From NCBI RefSeq assembly GCF_024137025.1, contig NZ_JAMYJR010000032.1:1-64000 (forward strand): a stretch of DNA of 64,000 nucleotides. Direction: 5' to 3'. The DNA comes from Paractinoplanes aksuensis (GTDB lineage: Bacteria; Actinomycetota; Actinomycetes; Mycobacteriales; Micromonosporaceae). Position 1 is the first letter of the stretch. Each line of letters begins with the position of its first letter. Under the pieces are notes generated by a model that worked only from the letters and a program-made list of their open reading frames with translations, was not told the DNA's origin and did not search any database. This document shows positions 8,488 to 16,684 of the stretch, piece after piece. Position numbers and translations under genes: made by a program.

Positions 8488-8502
8488 TGATAATGATTGT
8501 CA
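8488..8502. promoter_or_regulatory. Zur box upstream of znuA
   Basis: The 15-mer TGATAATGATTGTCA fits the palindrome TGA-N-AAT-N-ATT-N-TCA used by actinobacterial Zur, with both half-sites intact, and it is flanked by A/T-rich bases in otherwise very GC-rich DNA. It lies immediately upstream of znuA, where repression by zinc-loaded Zur from the end of the same operon is expected. The site and its symmetry are seen directly; the binding is inferred from family knowledge. Confidence 0.85.
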
Positions 8503-8515
8503 AAACCGCATATGT

Positions 8516-8758
8516 CTAGAGCGCCTTCGCCACGATCACGGAGATGAGCAGCGCCAGGATCAGCAGGCGGAGCACCCGGGTCGACATGTTCTGCACCGGC
8601 CAGGTGGTGAAGGTGAGCGCGCCCAGGCTCACCGCGAGCACGGCCAGCAGGGCGGCGCCCACGATGCCGGGCAGGAACAGGCCGGCCAGCATCACCACCA
8701 GCGCGACGATGAACGCCTTGGTCGGGCTCACCTTGGACAGGCGTTCCATGGGTGTCAT
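8516..8758 (-). CDS. Small DUF6703-like membrane protein
   Basis: About 80 residues with two or three hydrophobic segments (FIVALVVMLAGLFLPGIVGAAL, LAVLAVSLGALTFT, VLRLLILALLISVIVAKAL). It resembles the short DUF6703 proteins of actinomycetes, function unknown. An alternative start is the internal ATG at 8749. It runs away from the zinc operon promoter toward znuA and its stop lies just upstream of the Zur box, so it is probably a separate unit. Only 23 bp separate its start from that of the divergent monooxygenase-like gene. Confidence 0.7.
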   Translation of the reverse strand: MTPMERLSKVSPTKAFIVALVVMLAGLFLPGIVGAALLAVLAVSLGALTFTTWPVQNMSTRVLRLLILALLISVIVAKAL

Positions 8759-8781
8759 CGGCCGCTCCGTACTCTCGTCAT

Positions 8782-9123
8782 ATGCTCGTGCTCAATCGCT
8801 TCGCCGTGCCGGACGGCGCCCAGGACGGCTTCGTCACCCAGGCCCACGCCGCGCTGGCCGCCCTCGCCGCGTGCCGGGGCTACCTCTCCGGCCGGCTGAC
8901 CCGCGCGCTCGAGGACCCGGCCGCGTGGACCCTGCTCACCGAGTGGGAGTCCGTCGGAGCCTACCGGCGGGCCCTGGGCGCCTTCGACGTCAAGGTGCAC
9001 GCCACCCCGCTGCTGGCCCGGTCGATCGACGAGCCGTCCGCGTACGAGACCCTGGCCAGCGCCTCCCCGGGCGGCGCGGTCGAGGTCGCCGAGAGCGACC
9101 GGGCCGCCGATCCCTGGCGCTGA
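8782..9123 (+). CDS. Antibiotic biosynthesis monooxygenase (ABM) domain protein
   Basis: About 113 residues with a dimeric ferredoxin-like ABM fold: a short beta strand MLVLNRFAV, helix with QAHAALAALAACRGYLSGRL, and the typical WTLLTEWESVGAYRRALGAF ending. The last 25 residues form an acidic extension. Members of this family include heme-degrading and quinone-forming monooxygenases as well as proteins of unknown function; no diagnostic heme ligand is evident. The ATG chosen starts the first strand; an upstream extension would be only ten codons and has no ribosome-binding site. Confidence 0.75.
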   Translation: MLVLNRFAVPDGAQDGFVTQAHAALAALAACRGYLSGRLTRALEDPAAWTLLTEWESVGAYRRALGAFDVKVHATPLLARSIDEPSAYETLASASPGGAVEVAESDRAADPWR

Positions 9124-9140
9124 CGACTACTGTTGGCGTC

Positions 9141-9638
9141 ATGACGACGGCGCCGCCGCACATCCCTGCCCCGCCGCCCGGGCCAGGTGTCCAGCCGCCG
9201 TTCCCGGCCCCGCCCGTCGAGGGCAAGGGCAAGCGCCTCGGCTGGGGCCTGGGCATCGGCGCCGGTGTGCTGGTGCTCGTCTGCGGCGGCGGCGTGGCCG
9301 CGCTGATCGGGCTCGGCACCTCCGTCCAGGGCGCGCTCGACGAGCAGGCCCACGTGGCCGTCGACGACTACCTCGACGCGCTGAAGGCCAAGCTCTACGA
9401 CGACGCGTACGACCAGTTGTGCGGCCAGGCCAAGCGGGCCGAGTCGGCGTCCGAGTTCCGCACCCGCATCGAGGGTGAGCAACGGATCACCGACTGGCAG
9501 CTGGGCACATTCAACATGAACACTCTCACCGTGCCGGTCGACGCCACGTACGAGGACGGGCAGCGCGAACAGTTGGAGGCCTCGCTCGACCAGAACACGT
9601 CCACGGGCGCGTTCGAGGTGTGCGAGCTCGGGGAGTAA
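9141..9638 (+). CDS. Proline-rich single-span membrane protein with extracytoplasmic DUF4878-like domain
   Basis: About 165 residues: a Pro-rich cytoplasmic N-terminus (APPPGPGVQPPFPAPP), one hydrophobic segment at about residues 36-60 (LGIGAGVLVLVCGGGVAAL), and a compact extracytoplasmic domain with YLDALKAKLYDDAYDQLCGQAKR and a second Cys near the C-terminus (FEVCELG), so a disulfide is possible. The helix-plus-sheet pattern resembles DUF4878/NTF2-like lumazine-binding domains found outside the actinobacterial membrane. No function is assigned. It starts 17 bp after the ABM gene and may be co-transcribed with it. Confidence 0.72.
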   Translation: MTTAPPHIPAPPPGPGVQPPFPAPPVEGKGKRLGWGLGIGAGVLVLVCGGGVAALIGLGTSVQGALDEQAHVAVDDYLDALKAKLYDDAYDQLCGQAKRAESASEFRTRIEGEQRITDWQLGTFNMNTLTVPVDATYEDGQREQLEASLDQNTSTGAFEVCELGE

Positions 9639-9710
9639 TCTCGCTGTTTGTCCTGATCCTTAGTCCCAGCTCTCTGGTCCCCGCCGACACCCAGCCGGCG
9701 TAGGAGGAAC

Positions 9711-11090
9711 ATGCCCGCCGACCGTATCGACTCCGTCGTCAGCCTGGCCAAGCGCCGCGGCTTCGTCTTCCCCTCCAGCGAGATCTACGGAGGAACCCGC
9801 TCGGCCTGGGACTACGGTCCGCTGGGCGTGGAGCTGAAGGAGAACGTCCGCCGCCAGTGGTGGCGCACGATGGTCCAGCAGCGCGACGACATCGTCGGAC
9901 TCGACTCCGCCGTCATCCTCGCGCGTGACGTGTGGGCCGCCTCCGGCCACATCGAGGCGTTCACCGACCCGCTGACCGAGTGCCAGTCGTGTCACAAGCG
10001 TTTCCGGGCCGACCACCTCGAAGAGGCGTGGGAAGAGAAGCACGGCTCGCCGCCCGCCTCGCTGCAAGAGCTCAACTGCCCCAACTGCGGCAACAAGGGC
10101 ACCTTCACCGAGCCGAAGAACTTCAACGGCCTGATGAAGACCTACCTGGGCCCGACCGAGAGCGCCGACGGCCTGCACTACCTGCGGCCCGAGACGGCCC
10201 AGGGCATCTTCGTCAACTACAACAACGTGGCCACCGCGGCTCGCAAGAAGCCGCCGTTCGGCATCGCCCAGATCGGCAAGAGCTTCCGCAACGAGATCAC
10301 CCCGGGCAACTTCATCTTCCGTACGCGCGAGTTCGAGCAGATGGAGATGGAGTTCTTCGTCGAGCCCGGCACCGACGAGAAGTGGCACGAATACTGGCTC
10401 CAGGAGCGGTGGAACTGGTACCGCGACCTCGGCCTGGCCGAGAGCAACCTGCGCTTCTACGAGCACCCGGCCGAGAAGCGCTCGTTCTACTCGACCCGCA
10501 CGGTCGACATCGAATACCGGTTCCGGTTCGGTGGCACCGAGTTCGCCGAGCTCGAAGGCATCGCCAACCGCACCGATTACGACCTGTCCACGCACTCCAA
10601 GCACTCCGGTGTCGACCTGTCGTTCTTCGACCAGGAGAAGCAGGAGCGCTGGACGCCGTACGTGATCGAGCCGGCGGCCGGCCTCACCCGGGCCGTGCTG
10701 GCCTTCCTGCTCGAGGCGTACGACGAGGACGAGGCCCCGAACACCAAGGGCGGCGTCGACAAGCGCACGGTCATGCGGTTCGACCCGCGGCTGGCCCCGA
10801 TCAAGGTGGCGGTGCTGCCGCTCTCGCGCAACCCGGAGCTGTCGCCCAAGGCCAAGGGGCTCGCGGCCGACCTGCGCAAGCGCTGGATCGTCGAGTTCGA
10901 CGACTCCCAGGCCATCGGCCGGCGCTACCGCCGCCAGGACGAGATCGGCACCCCGTTCTGCGTCACCGTCGACTTCGACACCCTGACCGACGACGCGGTG
11001 ACTGTCCGCGACCGCGACACCATGAAGCAGGAGCGGGTCGCCCTGTCCCAGATCGAGGACTACCTGATCAAGCGCCTGCCCGGCTGCTGA
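9711..11090 (+). CDS. glyS: Glycyl-tRNA synthetase, homodimeric type
   Basis: About 459 residues, the usual length of the alpha2 class II enzyme that charges tRNA-Gly. Class II motif 2 is visible ([25 protein letters not shown]), as are [10 protein letters not shown] and the C-terminal anticodon-binding domain ([15 protein letters not shown]). A zinc-ribbon-like insertion with Cys-x2-Cys pairs ([16 protein letters not shown]) lies near residues 84-126. The ribosome-binding site AGGAGG is 4-5 bases before the ATG. Essential gene, so it marks chromosomal backbone. Confidence 0.96.
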   Translation: MPADRIDSVVSLAKRRGFVFPSSEIYGGTRSAWDYGPLGVELKENVRRQWWRTMVQQRDDIVGLDSAVILARDVWAASGHIEAFTDPLTECQSCHKRFRADHLEEAWEEKHGSPPASLQELNCPNCGNKGTFTEPKNFNGLMKTYLGPTESADGLHYLRPETAQGIFVNYNNVATAARKKPPFGIAQIGKSFRNEITPGNFIFRTREFEQMEMEFFVEPGTDEKWHEYWLQERWNWYRDLGLAESNLRFYEHPAEKRSFYSTRTVDIEYRFRFGGTEFAELEGIANRTDYDLSTHSKHSGVDLSFFDQEKQERWTPYVIEPAAGLTRAVLAFLLEAYDEDEAPNTKGGVDKRTVMRFDPRLAPIKVAVLPLSRNPELSPKAKGLAADLRKRWIVEFDDSQAIGRRYRRQDEIGTPFCVTVDFDTLTDDAVTVRDRDTMKQERVALSQIEDYLIKRLPGC

Positions 11091-11096
11091 GGTCCG

Positions 11097-11581
11097 CTAG
11101 TCGAAGTCGAACCCGCCCGGCCGGTCGTTCCGGTCGGCGATGAGCCCGGCCAGGGTCGCCACGGCGATCTCGGCCGGGGTCCGGGCCCGGATGTTGAGCC
11201 CGATCGGCCGGTGCACCCGGCCGATCTGCTCATCGGACACACCCAGAGAGCAAAGGGCCGCCACGTGCGGCCCTTGCTTCTTGGGATTCCCCATGATCCC
11301 GACGTACCGGGTCTCGGCGGCAAGAGCTTCCTTCAGTACGACCCCGATCTCCGCCCGGTCGTGGTCGGTGAGCACGACATCGGTGTTCCCGTCGAGGTTC
11401 GCGGCCGCCAGATCGTGCACGAGGCGGTCACCGCGCGGCCGGGGCGTCCCACTGAGCCTGGTCGCGTCCGGCTCCACCAGCACAGTCTGAAAGCCCAGCT
11501 CCGGCGTCAGCCGCAGGATCGCCTCAGCCACCGGCGACTCGAAACCACAACCAGCCGCCGAGCCGCGTCCGCATCACTCAT
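11097..11581 (-). pseudogene. XdhC-type Rossmann domain, apparent frameshift near the N-terminus
   Basis: The 144-codon frame ending here matches the C-terminal Rossmann domain of XdhC/CoxI proteins (YVGIMGNPKKQG, GLNIRARTPAEIAVATLAGLIA), which help insert molybdenum cofactor into xanthine dehydrogenase. A second frame starts at the ATG at 11579-11581 (MSDADAARRLVVV) and enters the same gene: joined with one missing base near 11533-11545 it would give the expected RLVVV-GxGPVAEAILRL nucleotide-binding loop. As written the Gly-rich loop is lost and the frame breaks. No N-terminal XdhC_CoxI domain is present. A sequencing error, or a short protein starting at an internal GTG, are the alternatives. 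Confidence 0.6.
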
Positions 11582-11625
11582 TCCTGCGACTCTGCCAGAT
11601 TCGACTTCGAGCCGTAGCTCCCGTT

Positions 11626-12093
11626 CTAGCCTCCGCCGCCGGAAGAGGCGGCTGCGGCGGCTTCCGCGTCCCACTTGCTGAGGACCACGCCGAGGACGAA
11701 GAGCTGCAGGGCTGGAGTCAGGCCGGGGAGCTCGACGTCGACGGTGCCGCCCCACCAGCTGGTCTTGCGGACACTGCCCACCCGCGTGTCGCCCAGGACG
11801 AGTTCCTCTTCGCTGGCCCAGAAGGACTTGCGGCGGAAGTTGTAGGTCTGGCCGGCCGCCGACACGGTCCAGCGTTTGCGGCCCACCCGCTCGGCCGAGG
11901 CGACCACCGCGTCCGAATCGTCGGTCATCGTGTATTTGTTGCCCCAGCCGTTCGAGCGGACCTTGAAGCGCCGGCCCTCGAGCGTGAACTCGCCGCCGCT
12001 CTTCCAGGTCGACTTGTCCCACGTGGCGATCTCGCGGCCACGGTCGGTCACCAGATAGCTGCTCTTCCAGACGCTGAGCTTGCGAGCCTCCAT
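11626..12093 (-). CDS. Hypothetical protein, LURP-one/scramblase-like beta-rich fold
   Basis: About 155 residues. The pattern of short strands with aromatic residues (SSYLVTDRGREIATWDKSTWKSGGEF, RFKVRSNGWGNKYTMTDDSDAVVASAERVGRKRWTV shortened here to its key Trp and Gly positions) resembles LURP-one-related or tubby-like barrels that sit at membranes. A weak hydrophobic helix (ALQLFVLGVVLSKW) and a Ser/Gly tail close the protein, which is where the central helix of the tubby-like fold is expected. Function unknown. It is divergent from dusB and shares a 40-bp promoter region with it. Confidence 0.7.
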   Translation of the reverse strand: MEARKLSVWKSSYLVTDRGREIATWDKSTWKSGGEFTLEGRRFKVRSNGWGNKYTMTDDSDAVVASAERVGRKRWTVSAAGQTYNFRRKSFWASEEELVLGDTRVGSVRKTSWWGGTVDVELPGLTPALQLFVLGVVLSKWDAEAAAAASSGGGG

Positions 12094-12133
12094 GCCCCAA
12101 GCCTACGGAGATGGGGCAACTATCCTGGACGGC

Positions 12134-13267
12134 GTGACTGCACCGCTCATGCTCGGCGATCACGCCGTGAACCCGCCTGTCGTGCTCGCCCCGATGGCGG
12201 GCATCACGAACGTGGCCTTCCGGCGTCTCTGTCGTGAGCAGGGCGGCGGTGTCTACGTGTGCGAGATGATCACGACGCGGGCGCTGGTCGAGCGGATCCC
12301 CAAGACGCTCAAGATGATCGCGTTCGCCGAGGACGAGAAGTTCCGCAGCCTCCAGCTGTACGGGGTCGACCCGGATGTGACGGCGGCGGCCGTACGGATG
12401 GTCGGCGAGGACGGGTTGGCCGACCACATCGACCTCAACTTCGGCTGCCCGGTGCCCAAGGTGACCCGGCGCGGCGGAGGTTCGGCCCTGCCGTGGCGGC
12501 GCAAGCTGTTCGGGCGGCTCGTCCGGCAGGCGGTCGAGGCGGCGCGCCCCTACGGCATCCCGCTGACCATCAAGATGCGCAAGGGCATCGACGACGACCA
12601 CCTGACGTACGTGGACGCCGGTCTGGCCGCCCAGGAGGCGGGAGTGGCCGCGGTGGCGTTGCACGCGCGCACCGCCGAGCAGCGGTACTCGGGCCTGGCC
12701 GACTGGGACGCGATCGCCACGCTCAAGCAGGCCCTGGACGTGCCGGTGCTGGGCAACGGCGACATCTGGGAGGGCTCGGACGCGCTGCGCATGGTCGAGC
12801 ACACCGGGGTCGACGGCGTGGTCGTCGGCCGGGGGTGCCTGGGCCGCCCGTGGCTGTTCGCCGACCTGGAGGCCGCGTTCACGCAGGGCGCCGACTACAA
12901 GCCGGTGCTGCCGGTGCTCGGCGAGGTCTCGAAGATCATGTCGCGGCACGCGGAGTTGCTGGTCGACGCGCTGGGCGACGAGAAGCACGGGTGCGCCGAC
13001 TTCCGCAAGCACGTCGCCTGGTATCTGAAGGGCTTCCCGATCGGCGGCGAGCTGCGGCGCCGGCTCGCGATGATCTCGTCGCTGGCCGAGCTGGACGATC
13101 TGCTGGGCAAGCTCGACCCGGGCGTGCCCTTCCCGGTCGAAGAACTGGGCAAGCCGCGCGGCCGCATCAACGCCCCGGGCAAGGTCACGCTGCCCCACGG
13201 CTGGCTCGACAGCCGCGACGACGACACCGTCCCCGAAGGCGCCGAAATGGAGAACAGCGGCGGCTGA
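12134..13267 (+). CDS. dusB: tRNA-dihydrouridine synthase
   Basis: About 377 residues, FMN-dependent reduction of uridine in the tRNA D-loop. The motifs of the Dus TIM barrel are clear: APMAGITNVAFRRLC at the N-terminus, DLNFGCPVPKVTRRGGGSAL with the catalytic Cys, TIKMRKG, HARTAEQRYSG, and NGDIWEG followed by a GRG phosphate site. I choose the GTG at 12134 because it begins directly before the first strand; longer starts reach back into the divergent neighbour. Confidence 0.92.
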   Translation: MTAPLMLGDHAVNPPVVLAPMAGITNVAFRRLCREQGGGVYVCEMITTRALVERIPKTLKMIAFAEDEKFRSLQLYGVDPDVTAAAVRMVGEDGLADHIDLNFGCPVPKVTRRGGGSALPWRRKLFGRLVRQAVEAARPYGIPLTIKMRKGIDDDHLTYVDAGLAAQEAGVAAVALHARTAEQRYSGLADWDAIATLKQALDVPVLGNGDIWEGSDALRMVEHTGVDGVVVGRGCLGRPWLFADLEAAFTQGADYKPVLPVLGEVSKIMSRHAELLVDALGDEKHGCADFRKHVAWYLKGFPIGGELRRRLAMISSLAELDDLLGKLDPGVPFPVEELGKPRGRINAPGKVTLPHGWLDSRDDDTVPEGAEMENSGG

Positions 13268-13345
13268 CCCCCTGTGGACGACCGCTCGGCGAACCATCGC
13301 GCCCTGTGGACAACCTGCACCGCCAGACTTGACATCGCATAGTCT

Positions 13346-13373
13346 CCCCACCGATCCCCTGAGGCGGGTGGGG
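13346..13373. terminator. Weak hairpin between convergent dusB and MFS genes
   Basis: CCCCACC and GGTGGGG form a 7-bp stem around a 14-base loop in the 136-bp gap between two convergent genes. There is no T-tract on either side. It is placed where a bidirectional terminator is expected, but the stem is short and chance is possible. Confidence 0.35.
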
Positions 13374-13403
13374 GCTTGGGATGGAGGCCGCCGCCAAGCA
13401 AGA

Positions 13404-14516
13404 TCAACGGCGGGTGAGCAGGGCTGTGAACAGCAAGGGTGCGGCGCACAGGGCGAACAGCAGCGGCAGGTCCAGCGGCAGGGCGAAGGCCGCGTAGAGG
13501 GCGACCGCGAAGACCTCGCCGCCGAAGCCGGCCACCGAGAGCACCGTGCTGCGGGCGGGCCCGGTGATCGTCTCTTGCAGCCGGGTCTCGGAGCGGATGA
13601 TCGAGTACTCGAGCAGGCCGAACGCCGCCGACACCGCGACCATGCCGGCCAGGTGGGGCACGAGCGCGCCGCCGGCCATCAGTGCCGCGGCGGCCGGAAG
13701 CACCACCGCCAGGGGGAAGCTGCGGGCGGCGAGGGCGCTGCCGGCCGCCATCGCGAGGGCCGTCACGGCGTAGAACAGCGGCACGGCCTCGGTCGCCGCG
13801 CCGGCGTCGCGGGACAGCAGCGGCAGGTACTCGTCGAGCGCGGTGAAGCCGGGGATCAGGGCCGCGACCAGCACGGCCAGGCCGGTTCGGCTGGAGCCGA
13901 CGGCCTCGCCCACGCCGGCCCGAAGCAGCGTCCAGTACGAGCCTCCGTCAGGAGAGTCTGCGGAGTCAGGCGAGCCGGCGGAGCCGGAGGGATCGGCGGC
14001 CGACGAAGGCAGGCGGAGCGCGAGCGCCGCGCCGACCACCTTGACGGCGACGCTCAGGGCGCCGACCAGGGCGTAGCGACCCCACTGCCAGGCGGGGACG
14101 GCGATCAGCGTGGCTGCGAGCATGGCCAGAATCGCAAGAGTGTTGGCGCGGCCGGCGATGCGGGCGTAGTCGTCGGCCCGGTCCTCGGCCTCCAGCTCGT
14201 CGTAGACCAGGGCTTCGAGGGAGCCCGACGCGAACGACCCGCCGAGGCCCCACAGCACGAAGCCGAGCATGAAGCCGGGGTACGACGGCCACAGGATCCA
14301 CAGGGCGAAGCCGACCGCCGTCAGCAGCTCACCGAGCGCGTACAGCCGCCGGCGCGACCAGGCGTCGGCCAGCGCGCCGGACGGGACCTCGGCGGCGAAC
14401 GCCACCACCGACCAGATCGCGAACAGCGACGACACCTGAGCAGTGGAAAGGCCGGTGTCGGCGAACAGCAGCGCGTACACCGGGTACAGCGGAACGGCCT
14501 CGGAACAGGCACGCAC
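13404..14516 (-). CDS. MFS transporter
   Basis: About 370 residues and about eleven hydrophobic segments. The first visible block, EAVPLYPVYALLFADTGLSTAQVSSLFAIWSVVAFAAEVPSGALAD, is helices 1-2 of a drug-type MFS protein and includes the loop motif GALADAWSRRRL. The only possible start after the upstream TGA is a GTG that leaves almost nothing before helix 1, so the N-terminus is shorter than usual for the family. An Asp/Ser/Pro-rich loop near residues 185-200 is the normal cytoplasmic centre. Substrate unknown. Lies 57 bp after the DUF2786 gene on the same strand. Confidence 0.82.
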   Translation of the reverse strand: MRACSEAVPLYPVYALLFADTGLSTAQVSSLFAIWSVVAFAAEVPSGALADAWSRRRLYALGELLTAVGFALWILWPSYPGFMLGFVLWGLGGSFASGSLEALVYDELEAEDRADDYARIAGRANTLAILAMLAATLIAVPAWQWGRYALVGALSVAVKVVGAALALRLPSSAADPSGSAGSPDSADSPDGGSYWTLLRAGVGEAVGSSRTGLAVLVAALIPGFTALDEYLPLLSRDAGAATEAVPLFYAVTALAMAAGSALAARSFPLAVVLPAAAALMAGGALVPHLAGMVAVSAAFGLLEYSIIRSETRLQETITGPARSTVLSVAGFGGEVFAVALYAAFALPLDLPLLFALCAAPLLFTALLTRR

Positions 14517-14573
14517 CGCATAGAAGGTCCAGGATCAGCGTGGAGGCGACATGCTCCCAGTCTGCCGCACCGG

Positions 14574-15650
14574 TCAACCGAGTTTTGCCTCGTCGGCGGC
14601 GGCCCGGCCGGACTCCCAGCCCTCGAGGCTGTCGACCCGGCTGCCGCGCGACCGCACCGTACGCGGGAAGGACTTTTGCATTGCCTCGCGGACCTGGAGG
14701 TCGCGATTGCGCAGGACCGGCAGCAGGTCACCGGGCTGGGCGGCGATCTCGTGCCGGGTCGCCGCGGCCAGCCGCTCCCCGATGCGGGCCGCGTACGCCA
14801 CCAGGAAGCTGCGCCGGAAGGCCTTGATCCTGGCCTTGCCCTTGGCCGGCTCGTCGCGGGCCATCGCCCGGTTGGCCTGCACGAGCAGCGACGTGTAGAG
14901 CAACTCGACCCCGTCGATGTCGGCGTCGAAGCCGAACAGCGTCGAGAAGCCCAGCTCGGGCGACCACACCGTGTGGCAGTGGTTGGCCCGGGCCACCGCG
15001 TCGAGCAGGCTCGCCTTCTCGCTCTCGTACGGGTGGTCGACCCCGATCCGCCGCGCGAAGGGCACCACCTCGGCCCGGTTGACGCTGGTCAGCGCCTCTT
15101 CGATGCTGTGCCGGGCGATCAGCTCCTGCGCCTTGGCCGAGTACGCCTCGGCCTCGGCCGGGAAGTCGGTCGACTCGGCCTTGGCCAGCAGGGCCCGCAC
15201 CCGATCGAGCGCGCGGTCACCCGAAGGATTTGTCCGAATAACAGGAATGGACCCGGGCGGTGGAATCAACACCTCAACAACCGGAAGACGTCGCAATTCG
15301 GTCAAGAGCCCGAGCGACGAATCCAGCAGCGTGATCCGGTCCGGTCTGCGGGTCGGCGGGGCAGTCAGCTGCGCGAGCCAGCGAGGATCAACATCGGAGA
15401 ACCGCGACGCGTACGCCGCCGCGCCCGACGCGACCAGCCCGGCCTTCACGGGATCGCCGAGCCGGGCCACCACCCGGTGCAGCTCGGCCGGCTGCCAGCC
15501 ACCCTTGAACAGCCTCTCCAGCGCATCCCGCAGGGCCCCGCCCAGCGCCGCGTCGACCTCGGCCGCGGGCGCCACGGTCAGCGCGTCGAGACCGGCCTCG
15601 TACCCGATCGCGCCGCTCACGACGTCGCGCAGGATCTCGGCCACAGACAC
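14574..15650 (-). CDS. DUF2786 domain protein
   Basis: About 358 residues. The DUF2786 motif is the segment RVRALLAKAESTDFPAEAEAYSAKAQELIARHSIEEAL around residues 150-190, a small helical domain of unknown function also seen in phage and SprT-associated proteins. The C-terminal part is helical (SLLVQANRAMARDEPAKGKARIKAFRRSFLVAYAARIGERL). I use the GTG of VSVAEILRD as start; the upstream frame covers the roadblock terminator and is not coding-like. Function not known. Confidence 0.78.
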   Translation of the reverse strand: MSVAEILRDVVSGAIGYEAGLDALTVAPAAEVDAALGGALRDALERLFKGGWQPAELHRVVARLGDPVKAGLVASGAAAYASRFSDVDPRWLAQLTAPPTRRPDRITLLDSSLGLLTELRRLPVVEVLIPPPGSIPVIRTNPSGDRALDRVRALLAKAESTDFPAEAEAYSAKAQELIARHSIEEALTSVNRAEVVPFARRIGVDHPYESEKASLLDAVARANHCHTVWSPELGFSTLFGFDADIDGVELLYTSLLVQANRAMARDEPAKGKARIKAFRRSFLVAYAARIGERLAAATRHEIAAQPGDLLPVLRNRDLQVREAMQKSFPRTVRSRGSRVDSLEGWESGRAAADEAKLG

Positions 15651-15670
15651 AGCCAAACAGTAGATAACGC

Positions 15671-15703
15671 AGGTGGGGAGGGCCAACGTGGCCCTCCCCA
15701 CCT
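15671..15703 (-). terminator. Strong hairpin terminator of the roadblock operon
   Basis: A perfect 15-bp inverted repeat, AGGTGGGGAGGGCCA and its complement, with a 3-base loop. It lies 21 bp after the stop of the last roadblock gene and before the DUF2786 start, so on the minus strand it should end the five-gene operon. Confidence 0.8.
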
Positions 15704-15723
15704 CTCTTCGCGCGGGGCGAGGA

Positions 15724-16095
15724 TCAGACGTCCATGTCGTTCTCGATGCGCTTGAGCTGGTGGCGGGCCATGGCCAGGTTCGACCGGTCGCGGCGCAGCG
15801 CCACATAGAGGAACAGCCCCTTCCCGGCCCGGCTGGTCAGGGGCCGGATCAGGTGGTACTGGCTGTCCAGGGTGATGAGGATGTCCTCGATCTTCTCGGT
15901 GATGTTGAGCATCTCCATCGCCCGCAGCTTGGCCCGCACCACATCGGTGTTGCCGGCCGCGGCGACCGTCAGATCGAGCTCCTTGCCGCCACCGACGGTG
16001 CCGAGGGCCATGCCGCTCGTGTGGTCGACCAGGGCGACGCCGACGGCGCCGTCGATTTCCATGATCTCTTTGAGTGCGGTGTCCATGTCGGCCAT
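15724..16095 (-). CDS. Roadblock/LC7 domain protein (MglB-like)
   Basis: About 123 residues, one roadblock/LC7 domain: ALKEIMEIDGAVGVALVDHTSGMALG, then ELDLTVAAAGNTDVVRAKLRAMEML and a strand-rich end (DSQYHLIRPLTSRAGKGLFLYVAL). Roadblock proteins of this type regulate small Ras-like GTPases (MglB acts as GAP for MglA) or act as dimeric scaffolds. Last gene of the operon. It is preceded by GGAGGAAATTCC at the ATG, a good ribosome-binding site. No GTPase gene is found in the window. Confidence 0.88.
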   Translation of the reverse strand: MADMDTALKEIMEIDGAVGVALVDHTSGMALGTVGGGKELDLTVAAAGNTDVVRAKLRAMEMLNITEKIEDILITLDSQYHLIRPLTSRAGKGLFLYVALRRDRSNLAMARHQLKRIENDMDV

Positions 16096-16159
16096 GGAAT
16101 TTCCTCCGTTGCGGTGGGATGGCGGTCCGCATTCGGCGGACCGTTCGAGACGTGCGGGC

Positions 16160-16648
16160 TCAGCCCGCGGCCTGTCGACGGCGGGCATTGGTCGACAGGG
16201 TGGCCATCGGCGTGCGCCGGGCGAGAGGGCTCGGCGGGCCCGCCTGTTGCGGGATCTCCGGCCGGACCAGGGGTTTGTTCTCCAACTTCAAGATCCTTAC
16301 GAGCCGGCGTACGCACCGGCGTGCTTCCAGATGCACCATGGCCAGGTTCGCGTCGCCGGTGGTGACCAGGGTGAGCAGGGCGTTCGGGCCCGCGGTGTAC
16401 GAGGTGATGTAGCCGCGGTCGCACTCGACCACCGACTCGCGCAGGTCGCCGTGGCTGACGGCGTGCGCGAAGCGGCGGGCCAGCGCGAGATGGGCGGCGG
16501 CCAGCGCGGCGATGCTGTCCGGTTCGATGCCGTGCGCGTCGTGCGCGACCACCAGCCCGTCGGTGGTGGCCAGCACGCTGCCGGAGAGTTCGTGCAGCCG
16601 TCCTCGCAGGCGGTCGAGCTCGTCGAGCACCGCCGGATCCACCGTCAT
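16160..16648 (-). CDS. Roadblock/LC7 domain protein with basic C-terminal extension
   Basis: About 162 residues. The N-terminal 115 residues are a roadblock domain (DRLRGRLHELSGSVLATTDGLVVAHDAHG, SIAALAAAHLALARRFAHAV, GDANLAMVHLEARRCVRRL). The C-terminal tail is basic and Pro/Arg-rich (PPSPLARRTPMATLSTNARRRQ), which is not part of the fold and could bind nucleic acid or membrane. The start MTVDPAVLDEL is chosen over a start seven codons upstream because it matches the usual domain beginning. Part of the five-gene operon. Confidence 0.83.
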   Translation of the reverse strand: MTVDPAVLDELDRLRGRLHELSGSVLATTDGLVVAHDAHGIEPDSIAALAAAHLALARRFAHAVSHGDLRESVVECDRGYITSYTAGPNALLTLVTTGDANLAMVHLEARRCVRRLVRILKLENKPLVRPEIPQQAGPPSPLARRTPMATLSTNARRRQAAG

Positions 16649-16684
16649 CGGGGCCTCACTCCTTCTCATGCGGGGGTGCGCGGG

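Noticed and set aside
13329-15755. Very long open frame on the plus strand opposite the MFS and DUF2786 genes
   Set aside because: Composition is Gly/Arg/His/Gln-rich with no recognisable domain, as expected for the antisense of GC-rich coding DNA; the minus-strand genes have clear domains and membrane segments.
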